Part shown: piece by piece, positions 44,035 through 50,148 of the stretch
Layout: each line of letters opens with the position of its first letter
Position numbering within the stretch: position 1 is the stretch's first letter
IMG/VR virus record: IMGVR_UViG_3300010354_000133
Span: 1-50,148 of that record
Direction: 5' to 3' (one strand)
Length of the DNA: 50,148 nucleotides
Source of the DNA: a virus
Position numbers and translations under genes: made by a program
The notes under the pieces: generated by a model
Database searches by the model: none
What the model was told of the DNA's origin: nothing
What the model saw: the letters and a program-made list of their open reading frames with translations, nothing else

Positions 44035-44501
44035 AAAAACGATTCATTCTTGCCGTTGATCCAGGAAAGTTGTCTGGCGTGTGCTTATTCTCAATTGAGA
44101 CCGGTCACGAACCTGAGCTACTGTGGTCTGGAGAATATGACGAGAGCAACTTTGCCGTGCCAGTCCGCGAGGCAATCATGGAGGCCGACCTCGGTGGTTC
44201 GGTACTTGAGGTAGCGTGCGAGCGCTTTACGATCACCGCGCAGACGGCAAAGAACTCGCAGGCACCGTATTCTTTGGAGCAGATCGGCGTGCTAAAGCAC
44301 CTAATACGAGAAAGCAACGGAACTGCTAGCCCGATCGTCTACCAAGGACCGGTTGATGCCAAGCGTCTGTTTCCTAACGACGCTCTTAAGAAACTCGACT
44401 ACTGGCATCGCGGAGGGGAAGGCCACGCTCTTGACGCGATTAGGCATGGACTTTTGTACCTCGCAAAGCACGGCTGGACTCCAAGACGACTGCTTCAGTA
44501 G
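44031..44501 (+). CDS. RuvC-like Holliday junction resolvase
   Basis: A 156-residue protein with a GTG start overlapping the polymerase stop by 4 nt. It has an RNase H-fold start with Asp10 in A-V-D-P-G, Glu64 in A-C-E-R-F, and a C-terminal H-A-L-D-A (His132, Asp135). This is the acidic set of RuvC-type nucleases in phages. It probably resolves branched replication or recombination intermediates before packaging. Confidence 0.75.
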   Translation: MKKRFILAVDPGKLSGVCLFSIETGHEPELLWSGEYDESNFAVPVREAIMEADLGGSVLEVACERFTITAQTAKNSQAPYSLEQIGVLKHLIRESNGTASPIVYQGPVDAKRLFPNDALKKLDYWHRGGEGHALDAIRHGLLYLAKHGWTPRRLLQ

Positions 44502-44548
44502 ATACTAAGAAAAAAATTTGCAAAACTACACGCATTTTGTCTTAGTAT
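44502..44548 (+). promoter_or_regulatory. Inverted repeat and AT-rich leader before the SNF2 gene
   Basis: Arms ATACTAAG (44502-44509) and CTTAGTAT (44541-44548) flank a nested CAAAA/TTTTG pair (44521-44525, 44535-44539). The outer hairpin begins at the resolvase stop. A TATGAT at 44548-44553 could be a -10 element, but no -35 is obvious. It may be a terminator, an operator or a promoter region that splits the replication genes into two transcripts. Confidence 0.4.
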
Positions 44549-44586
44549 ATGATACAGTGACACATACCAAATGACGAGGAGTTTTA

Positions 44587-46383
44587 GTGCCGGTAAATGT
44601 TGATCTCAACCCAACGGGTGAGTACATCCGAATTGAGACAGAGTGGCGGTTCAAAGAACTGTGCAAGAGCATTCCCGGCGCTACATGGAACGCCGGCGAG
44701 CAGGCCTGGCGTGTTCCGCTTGGTTGGGCGTCGTGCTTGGCGCTTCGTTCGGTGTTCAAGAACGATCTTGCGATCGGTCCCGCGCTTGCGGCGTGGGCAT
44801 CAAACGAGCTCTCAACTCGAGTTGCTCCGGCAAATGAGCTTCGTGACCTTGACACGTACGACGGCGACGAGGCGCTGTTTCCTCACCAGCGCGCCGGAGT
44901 TGCATTTTTGGCGAAGGCCAGGCGAGCGCTACTTGCCGATGAGCCGGGCCTCGGTAAGACCGCGCAGGCAATTCGCGCGCTAAAGAAGCTGCACGATGAG
45001 GGGACCGAGGCGCTTCCCGCACTGATCGTGTGCCCAAACACGCTTAAGAAAAACTGGAAGCGCGAATTTGCAAAGTGGTGGCCAGAGGTCAGTGTTCAAA
45101 TTATTCGTGGCTCTGCCGGCCAGCGGCGCAAGCAGTTTGAGGTAAAAGCAGACATCTATGTCATCAACTGGGAGTCGCTGCGCGGTCATTCCAGACTCGC
45201 GCCGTATGGATCAGTTGCGCTCGCTCGATGCGTCGATTGCGGCGGTCACGATGAGCGAGTTTCCGAAAATAGGTGCGAGGTACACCTCCGCGAGCTTAAC
45301 GGCATTGACTTTAAGGCAGTGGTTGCCGATGAAATTCACCGGTCAAAGGACCCGAAGTCGAAGCAGACTCGAGCGCTATGGGCTGCTACTGGAGACGCAG
45401 ATATTCGGTTCGCGCTCACGGGTACTCCGATCGCAAATGATGTTGTCGACCTTTGGCCGATCCTTCACTGGCTTTCGCCAAGCGAGTGGCCCAGCAAGAC
45501 GCGCTGGATCGACAGAATGATTGACACGATGATGAATGCATTTGGCGGCATGATTGTCATCGGTGTAAAGCCGCACATGACCGAAGAGTTCTACTCGGCC
45601 ATAAATCCGCGCATGCGCAGAATGCTAAAGGCACGAGTTCTTCCCTGGCTTCCTCCGGTTCTTAATGAGCGCAGAGACATCGAGATGTCGGCAAAGCAGA
45701 AGAAAGCCTATGATCAGATGCGCGACATTATGATCGCGGAACTTGAAGGTGGCGGCGCGGTTGTCGCACCAAGCCCGCTCACGCAGACGACTCGACTTCT
45801 TCAGTTTGCAAGTTCATTCGCGGAGATGACTGTCGATGAAAGCACCGGCGAAACAAAGGTAAAGCTCGTCGGTCCGTCGTGCAAGGTTGACGCGCTTATG
45901 GACGACATCGCAAGCGGCGACTTTGGAGACGATTCCGTCGCCGTCTGCGCGGTATCGCGGCAGCTAATTGAGCTTCTGAGTGAGGAAATGACTAAGGCAA
46001 AGATTCCTCACGGCCTTATCACCGGTGCGCAGGACGAAGACGAGCGTCAAAAGGCAGTCGACGATTTTCAGTCTGGAAAGATCAAGTGGATCCTATTTAC
46101 TGCTCAGGCAGGCGGCGTTGGAATCACGCTTACGGCCGCTAGGCGGCTCGTCATGCTTCAGCGTCCGTGGTCGCTCGTAGATCACAAGCAGGCTCTCGAT
46201 CGCGTTCACCGCATCGGCAGCGAGATCCACGACTCCATCGTGATCATTGACTACGTCACTGAAGGCACCATTGAAGAGCGAGTCATCGACGTGCTCGACA
46301 CAAAGGCCGACAACTTCGAGCAAATTGTTCGCGATAAAGCACAGCTTCTAAAAATCCTCAAAGACGAGAAAGCGAGTTCATAG
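44587..46383 (+). CDS. SNF2-type DEAD/H helicase with HARP-like N-terminus
   Basis: The GTG start follows GACGAGGAG. Residues 12-65 resemble a HARP-like domain (A-T-W-N-A-G-E-Q-A-W). The helicase has Walker A E-P-G-L-G-K-T with Lys124, D-E-I-H at 248-251, L-T-G-T-P near 278-281 and motif VI Q-A-L-D-R-V-H-R-I-G at 535-544, all typical of SNF2 family ATPases. An insert with Cys215, Cys218, Cys230 and His233 looks like a zinc knuckle. SMARCAL1-like enzymes remodel forks and anneal DNA, and phage homologues act in replication. The stop overlaps the next start (TAGTG). Confidence 0.9.
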   Translation: MPVNVDLNPTGEYIRIETEWRFKELCKSIPGATWNAGEQAWRVPLGWASCLALRSVFKNDLAIGPALAAWASNELSTRVAPANELRDLDTYDGDEALFPHQRAGVAFLAKARRALLADEPGLGKTAQAIRALKKLHDEGTEALPALIVCPNTLKKNWKREFAKWWPEVSVQIIRGSAGQRRKQFEVKADIYVINWESLRGHSRLAPYGSVALARCVDCGGHDERVSENRCEVHLRELNGIDFKAVVADEIHRSKDPKSKQTRALWAATGDADIRFALTGTPIANDVVDLWPILHWLSPSEWPSKTRWIDRMIDTMMNAFGGMIVIGVKPHMTEEFYSAINPRMRRMLKARVLPWLPPVLNERRDIEMSAKQKKAYDQMRDIMIAELEGGGAVVAPSPLTQTTRLLQFASSFAEMTVDESTGETKVKLVGPSCKVDALMDDIASGDFGDDSVAVCAVSRQLIELLSEEMTKAKIPHGLITGAQDEDERQKAVDDFQSGKIKWILFTAQAGGVGITLTAARRLVMLQRPWSLVDHKQALDRVHRIGSEIHDSIVIIDYVTEGTIEERVIDVLDTKADNFEQIVRDKAQLLKILKDEKASS

Positions 46384-47363
46384 TGACATTTACAGCTTCA
46401 GAGATGCCGGTCGTCATCACGCCGCGGCCGATCAAGATCTCAAACTCAGAGATCCAAACGTTCAAAGACTGCCGCCGCAAGTGGTGGCTCACGTACTACA
46501 GGCGGCTTCAGCCTAAGACGCAAAACATGACAGGCGCGCTGGCTCTTGGAACACGAATTCACGGCGCGCTCGACGCACACTACAGCCTTGGAGTGCCACT
46601 GCTCGAGGCGCACGCTGAGCTCGTTAGGCTCGACCGTCAAGTTCTCATCGACAGCTACCGTGACACTGTCGACCTTGACACGGAGGCAGAGCTCGGCAGG
46701 ATCATGCTTGAAGGCTACTTACAGTGGGTCGATGAAAACGGCATTGACGCCGAGCTTGAGATGATCTCGACAGAAGAAATTATTTCGATGCCAATGTTTG
46801 ACGGAGAGGTCGAGCTGCAAGGAAAGCTTGACATGCGCGTCCGCCGTAAGGGCGACGGCGTGCGCATGTTCCGCGACTTTAAGACAGTTGGCGGCTCATT
46901 TACGGAGTTTGCAAGCCTTGCTCACATGAACGAGCAGATCCTCACCTACATGCTTCTTGAGGAGTACCAGAACCGCGAGCTTGGAAAGCATGCTGGAGAG
47001 CGCAGTGAGGGTGGTATCTTCACGATGCTCAAGAAGGTGAAGCGCACGGCAAACGCAAAGCCACCGTTCTACGATCAAATTGAGGTACGGCACAATCAAT
47101 TTGCGCTTCGAGCCTTTGCGTCACGCATCTACGGAACAATCAAGGATATGCTGACCGTCAGAGGCGCACTTGACGAAGGACAAGATCACTACAGCGTTGC
47201 TTATCCTCGGCCAAGCCGAGACTGCAAGTGGAAGTGTCAGTTCTTTGCGATTTGCCCGTTGTTTGACGACGGAAGCGCAGCAGAGCACGCGATAAGTGAG
47301 ATGTACACGGTGGCAGATCCATACGGTTACTACAAAACAGAGGAAAAGAAAGGAAATGAATAA
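46383..47363 (+). CDS. Cas4/RecB-like PD-(D/E)XK nuclease
   Basis: A 326-residue protein with a GTG start on the upstream TAG. The nuclease core has G-K-L-D (147-150) and D165-F-K167, followed by a helix with Q185 and Y189. Cys30 together with Cys281, Cys285 and Cys291 makes a four-cysteine set like that of Cas4/AddB, suggesting a [4Fe-4S] cluster. Position between a helicase and a Sak4-like ATPase supports a role in end processing for recombination. No cas1, cas2 or repeat array is present, so a CRISPR function is not indicated. Confidence 0.85.
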   Translation: MTFTASEMPVVITPRPIKISNSEIQTFKDCRRKWWLTYYRRLQPKTQNMTGALALGTRIHGALDAHYSLGVPLLEAHAELVRLDRQVLIDSYRDTVDLDTEAELGRIMLEGYLQWVDENGIDAELEMISTEEIISMPMFDGEVELQGKLDMRVRRKGDGVRMFRDFKTVGGSFTEFASLAHMNEQILTYMLLEEYQNRELGKHAGERSEGGIFTMLKKVKRTANAKPPFYDQIEVRHNQFALRAFASRIYGTIKDMLTVRGALDEGQDHYSVAYPRPSRDCKWKCQFFAICPLFDDGSAAEHAISEMYTVADPYGYYKTEEKKGNE

Positions 47364-48118
47364 TGGGTGAAGTACAGCGCTCGTTGACAATCATGGTCTA
47401 CGGCGAGTCAAAGGTGGGTAAGTCGTCATTTGCAGTGACGGCCCCGTATCCGCGGCTCATGCTCGACGTTGAGGGAGGACACCGGTTCTTACCGATCAAC
47501 GTTCGGTATTGGGATCCGCTCCGCGAAGAGCCGCCCGTCGCAGACGGCACGTGGGACACGTGTGTTGTCAACGTCACGGAATACGACACTGTTCTCAAGG
47601 CCTACCAGTGGCTTCAGCTCGGGCGTCATCAGTTCAAGTCGCTGATCATTGACTCGGTCTCTGAGCTCCAGGTCAAGTGCATGGACAACATCGCAGGAAC
47701 AAACCAGATGCAGATGCAACAGTGGGGCGAACTTCTTCGTCACATGGGTGCACTGCTTCGCGATCTTCGCGACCTGACGATGCATCCGACGGCACCACTC
47801 GAGGCGGTTGTTCTTACTGCAATGGCCAGGCAGGATAAGGACGGTCGCTATCGTCCGTACCTCCAAGGTCAACTTGCAATCCAGGCTCCGTACTTCTACG
47901 ACATCCTCGGTGCAATCACCGTTGAGGACGTGTTTCCGAACGATCCGACGCAGGCGCCATACAAGGCGCGTCGTATGTATGTTGAACGCACAAACCAGTA
48001 CGAAGCTGGCGAGCGCGTTCAAGGAAGGCTCGGCAAAGTTGTCGAGCAAGAAAACCTCGGTGTTGAGCGCATGCTTGACATCGTGTTTGGACAACGTCCA
48101 CAAGAAACATCCAAATAA
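47363..48118 (+). CDS. Sak4-like RecA/AAA ATPase (recombinase)
   Basis: A 251-residue protein; its ATG shares one base with the previous TAA. The P-loop is G-E-S-K-V-G-K-S-S (14-22, Lys20) and Walker B is L-I-I-D-S (Asp97). The C-terminal part resembles the Sak4 family of short RecA-like phage recombinases, which anneal single strands with the help of the phage SSB. The SSB-like gene follows 27 nt later, as in other Sak4 phages. Confidence 0.85.
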   Translation: MGEVQRSLTIMVYGESKVGKSSFAVTAPYPRLMLDVEGGHRFLPINVRYWDPLREEPPVADGTWDTCVVNVTEYDTVLKAYQWLQLGRHQFKSLIIDSVSELQVKCMDNIAGTNQMQMQQWGELLRHMGALLRDLRDLTMHPTAPLEAVVLTAMARQDKDGRYRPYLQGQLAIQAPYFYDILGAITVEDVFPNDPTQAPYKARRMYVERTNQYEAGERVQGRLGKVVEQENLGVERMLDIVFGQRPQETSK

Positions 48119-48145
48119 CAAGCAAAGAAAGCACAGGTAACAATC

Positions 48146-48709
48146 ATGAGTACCCTCAACTGGGGCGACCTTATCAAGGAAGCCGGCGATTCAGCAGGCG
48201 GTTTTGATCCGTTGCCGGATGGCGACTACGACCTCCAGGTCATCGAAGCCACCGCAGCGGTCTCGCAGTCTGGAAAGACAATGTTCAAGGTCAAGGCACA
48301 GGTCCAGACCGGCGCGCACGCAAAGCGCCTCGTGTGGGACAACCTGGTCGTGTCGACGGACAACCCGACAGCGCTCGGAATCTTCTTCCGCAAGATGAAC
48401 GCACTCGGCCTCGGCCGTGAGTTCTTTGCAACGAGCCCAACAAACGCGCAGATCGAGGCCGCGATGAAGAACAAGTTCTTCCGCGCTCAGGTCGGCTCGC
48501 GCACTTGGCAGGGACAGAAGAAGAACGAGATCAAGGCGTACTACGCTTCGGCAGTAACCACGGCGACAGCGTCAGCTCCTGCAGCAGCAGCACCGGCACC
48601 GGCACCGGCACCGGCGCCAGCACCAGCACCAGCACCGGCTCCGGCACCAGCGGCCGCAGCTCCGGCAGGCGCAGCGACGACAGACACGCCGCCACCTGCT
48701 CCGTTCTGA
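48146..48709 (+). CDS. Phage single-stranded DNA-binding-like protein
   Basis: A 187-residue protein. Residues 1-130 form a beta-rich domain with G-D-Y-D-L-Q-V and F-K-V-K-A-Q-V strands, matching phage proteins that partner Sak4 recombinases. Residues about 140-187 are a Pro/Ala-rich tail built from repeated P-A units and ending in P-P-P-A-P-F, similar in position to the C-terminal tip by which SSBs recruit partners, but without the acidic residues. The overall layout supports an SSB. Confidence 0.72.
   Translation: MSTLNWGDLIKEAGDSAGGFDPLPDGDYDLQVIEATAAVSQSGKTMFKVKAQVQTGAHAKRLVWDNLVVSTDNPTALGIFFRKMNALGLGREFFATSPTNAQIEAAMKNKFFRAQVGSRTWQGQKKNEIKAYYASAVTTATASAPAAAAPAPAPAPAPAPAPAPAPAPAAAAPAGAATTDTPPPAPF
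48583..48672 (+). repeat. Hexanucleotide-like repeat encoding a Pro/Ala tail
   Basis: Tandem imperfect GCACCG/GCACCA units encode alternating Ala-Pro in the SSB-like protein. Synonymous changes (GCACCG, GCGCCA, GCTCCG) show that the amino acid pattern is kept despite base changes. Slippage may vary tail length between relatives. Confidence 0.75.
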
Positions 48710-48731
48710 TCTACTCAGAACAGTAGGCGTT

Positions 48732-48774
48732 CATAGAGGGGCGTGCTTGTCACATGACAGGCACGCCCTCTATG
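48732..48774 (+). terminator. Long hairpin after the replication operon
   Basis: Arms at 48732-48752 and 48755-48774 form a near-perfect 20 bp stem with one bulged G and one G-T wobble; the loop is only 2 nt (CA). The arms start CATAGAGGG and end CCCTCTATG. T-runs follow 16 nt later (48790-48796). It is most likely a bidirectional terminator separating the SSB gene from the glycosyltransferase gene. Confidence 0.75.
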
Positions 48775-48822
48775 ATTCGGCCGTGATATCTTTTTTACAC
48801 ACAACACACAACGGAGAGATTT

Positions 48823-50073
48823 ATGCGCGTAGCAATTCTTGAGCCAGAGCCCGGTGTAAAAGGCCCAACGGCCTGGGCGTTCAGGCTTCGATACGGATTT
48901 CAACAGCTTGGGCACGACTGCGATGTTGTCTCATTCACAAAGAGCGGCAAGACACGCGCGTCGTGGGGAAAGCCACAGCCAGGCGGCCGATGGTGGAGCG
49001 AGGCGCCAAACGTTGTTGTAAAGACGGCACAGCTCGTTGAAACTCTTGACACATATGACATGGTCGTTCTTCCAGAGATCAAGGTGCCGCTGCACGACAA
49101 GACGGCGGCAAAAGAGTCCGCAAAGACCGAAACAACAATTCTTCCTGAATACGTCGACGCACTGCGTAGAACGAAGACAAAGTGGACGACGTCGCTTCAC
49201 GGATCGTTTTATCCAGAAAAAGACATTCCGTATGTCCGTCAACTTCTTGAATCGCCCTCTCGAGGCTCGCGCCTTGTCACGATGAGCGACGACTCGGCAA
49301 AAGACAGCAACGAGCTGTTTAAGTCAATGGACTGGATCAAGGGCCCAATGCCGTACATTCCAAAGTTTGAAATTGACGCGCCGATTACAAATGAATGGAT
49401 TGTCGGCACATCCGGTAGGTTTATCTACAACAAGGGACAGCCAGTGGTTGCGTTGGCCGGCGCACAGCTTCCAGAGCACGTCACGGTCGAGATCTGGGGA
49501 TCGTGCTCGGTCGGGTTAGGCCCATCGCCAACGTACATCGTCTACGAGCAGCTTCGTGATCACTTCGGTGCTCAGTCAAAGCGGTACGCACTGCGTGTTG
49601 ACCCAACAAAGGGCGGTGAGGGAAACATCATCACGCCGTTCCCGTGGGACGCGCGAATTCCAGGGCGTGCGCTTGTTCGCTACCTCGGTAACTACATGGA
49701 CTCCGCGGCAATCGCGTCGCGTTTTCGCGTTCACATGAACCTCACGGCGCACAACTTTGCGCGCGGTCTTGTCGAGTACTCGTCGCTCGAGGCAGCAGAT
49801 GCCGGTGCGATGTGCATCGTTCCTGGCCACCTGTCCGATCCACAGTTCAGAATGCTCGTGCTCGACTGGTACAAAGGATCGCCCACGCAGGGTCGTCTTG
49901 TCCAAGAGGAAGGACTTGAAATCATCCGTAAGTGCACGGAGGCGTTTGAGCAGTGCCTCGCCATCTCAGACGCCGACCGCTTTGAGATCGCAAAGCACAA
50001 CCGTGAAGTTCTTCGAACAAGAAATGATCCGCGAAAGACTGCCGAGGTTCTTATTGAAAGCGCGTTTTCATGA
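48823..50073 (+). CDS. GT-B fold glycosyltransferase
   Basis: A 416-residue protein; the ATG follows GGAGAG. The N-terminal Rossmann half has a strand M-R-V-A-I-L followed by a helix and G-H-D-C-D-V-V, typical of GT-B donor/acceptor domains. The C-terminal half has V-G-T-S-G-R-F, V-E-I-W-G-S, and E-A-A-D-A-G-A-M-C-I-V-P with a Glu at the position used for the sugar nucleotide in family GT4. It could glycosylate a virion protein, a cell-surface glycan or a modified base; the last is suggested by the dCMP-hydroxymethylase-like enzyme in the same genome. It starts a new transcription unit after the hairpin and overlaps the next gene (ATGA). Confidence 0.75.
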   Translation: MRVAILEPEPGVKGPTAWAFRLRYGFQQLGHDCDVVSFTKSGKTRASWGKPQPGGRWWSEAPNVVVKTAQLVETLDTYDMVVLPEIKVPLHDKTAAKESAKTETTILPEYVDALRRTKTKWTTSLHGSFYPEKDIPYVRQLLESPSRGSRLVTMSDDSAKDSNELFKSMDWIKGPMPYIPKFEIDAPITNEWIVGTSGRFIYNKGQPVVALAGAQLPEHVTVEIWGSCSVGLGPSPTYIVYEQLRDHFGAQSKRYALRVDPTKGGEGNIITPFPWDARIPGRALVRYLGNYMDSAAIASRFRVHMNLTAHNFARGLVEYSSLEAADAGAMCIVPGHLSDPQFRMLVLDWYKGSPTQGRLVQEEGLEIIRKCTEAFEQCLAISDADRFEIAKHNREVLRTRNDPRKTAEVLIESAFS

Positions 50074-50148
50074 GAGGACTTTCGGGGGCGATCGTCATTG
50101 ACAACGGAGACGGGACAGTTACAAAGTCTGGTGGAATACCAGAGAGGA
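50070..50148 (+). CDS. Start of a kinase-like gene (cut by window edge)
   Basis: The ATG overlaps the glycosyltransferase stop and the frame stays open to the window end (26 codons). The N-terminus reads I-V-I-D-N-G-D-G-T-V-T-K-S-G, resembling the glycine loop and first strands of small phage kinase-like or phosphotransferase proteins. With so little sequence the call is tentative. Confidence 0.4.
   Translation, partial: MRGLSGAIVIDNGDGTVTKSGGIPER

Noticed and set aside
44518-44553. Promoter with TTGCAA (-35) and TATGAT (-10) before the SNF2 gene
   Set aside because: The spacing is 24 bases, too long for a standard promoter; only a -10-like element remains, so it is kept as low-confidence regulatory sequence.
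46383-47363. Cas4-like gene as a sign of a phage CRISPR system
   Set aside because: No cas1, cas2, effector or repeat-spacer array is present; Cas4-like nucleases are common in phage recombination cassettes.
48583-48672. GCACCG repeats as a CRISPR-like or origin iteron array
   Set aside because: The units are 6 bases, in frame, and encode a Pro/Ala tail with synonymous variation, so protein-level selection explains them.
1-50148. tRNA genes, integrase, repressor or other lysogeny genes
   Set aside because: Gaps between genes are all under 140 bases and show no cloverleaf, and no recombinase or repressor motifs were seen; lifestyle cannot be judged from this window alone.

Overview
The window is a 50 kb slice of a tailed double-stranded DNA bacteriophage genome with a siphovirus layout. 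All convincing genes lie on the + strand, are packed with 1-20 nt overlaps or short gaps, and no stretch of 300 bases lacks a gene. No tRNA, rRNA, IS element, integrase or CRISPR array was seen. Three features point to an actinobacterial host, probably as an uncultivated virus: the capsid-protease polyprotein, the tail order with a ReqiPepy6 Gp37-like protein, and the small phage genes next to the thymidylate-synthase-like gene. Terminase and portal genes are not in the window and probably lie upstream.

Region 1 (1-17653) is one reading frame of at least 5,875 codons, still open at the left edge. It encodes a giant multi-domain 'polyvalent' protein. In order it carries tandem repeats, an ADP-ribosyltransferase (ART)-like domain, a HipA-like kinase-fold domain, a DnaQ-type DEDDh exonuclease, a UvrD-like SF1 helicase, a NUDIX hydrolase, a tandem pair of ART-like modules inside an AT-rich island, two more classical ART domains, and about 1,440 residues that are mostly unrecognised. 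It lies directly upstream of the capsid genes, which fits a virion protein delivered with the DNA, although that is inference.

Region 2 (17659-38774) is the virion module. It holds a Cys-cluster protein, a 1,690-residue polyprotein with the capsid maturation protease, a major capsid protein with an acidic scaffold-like N-terminus, a head protein, the likely major tail protein, connector and completion proteins, a tail assembly chaperone with a -1 frameshifted extension, the tape measure, two tail-tip proteins and an S74-type fibre. A beta-sandwich-like module recurs in three of the tail proteins. Strong hairpins sit after the capsid and major tail genes.

Region 3 (38780-42218) has small genes followed by nucleotide metabolism: a dNMP kinase with a C-terminal extension, a thymidylate-synthase-family enzyme and a dCMP deaminase. 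In the thymidylate-synthase-family enzyme the residue that selects dUMP is Asp instead of Asn, the signature of dCMP hydroxymethylases. Region 4 (42208-48709) is replication and recombination: family A DNA polymerase, RuvC-like resolvase, SNF2-type helicase, Cas4/RecB-like nuclease, Sak4-like ATPase and an SSB-like protein. A long hairpin ends this operon. It is followed by a GT-B glycosyltransferase and the start of a kinase-like gene.

Two systems deserve attention. The first is the giant protein, with four or five ART-like domains beside a NUDIX domain and DNA-processing enzymes. The second is a possible cytosine hypermodification pathway: the dCMP-hydroxymethylase-like enzyme, the dNMP kinase and the glycosyltransferase.
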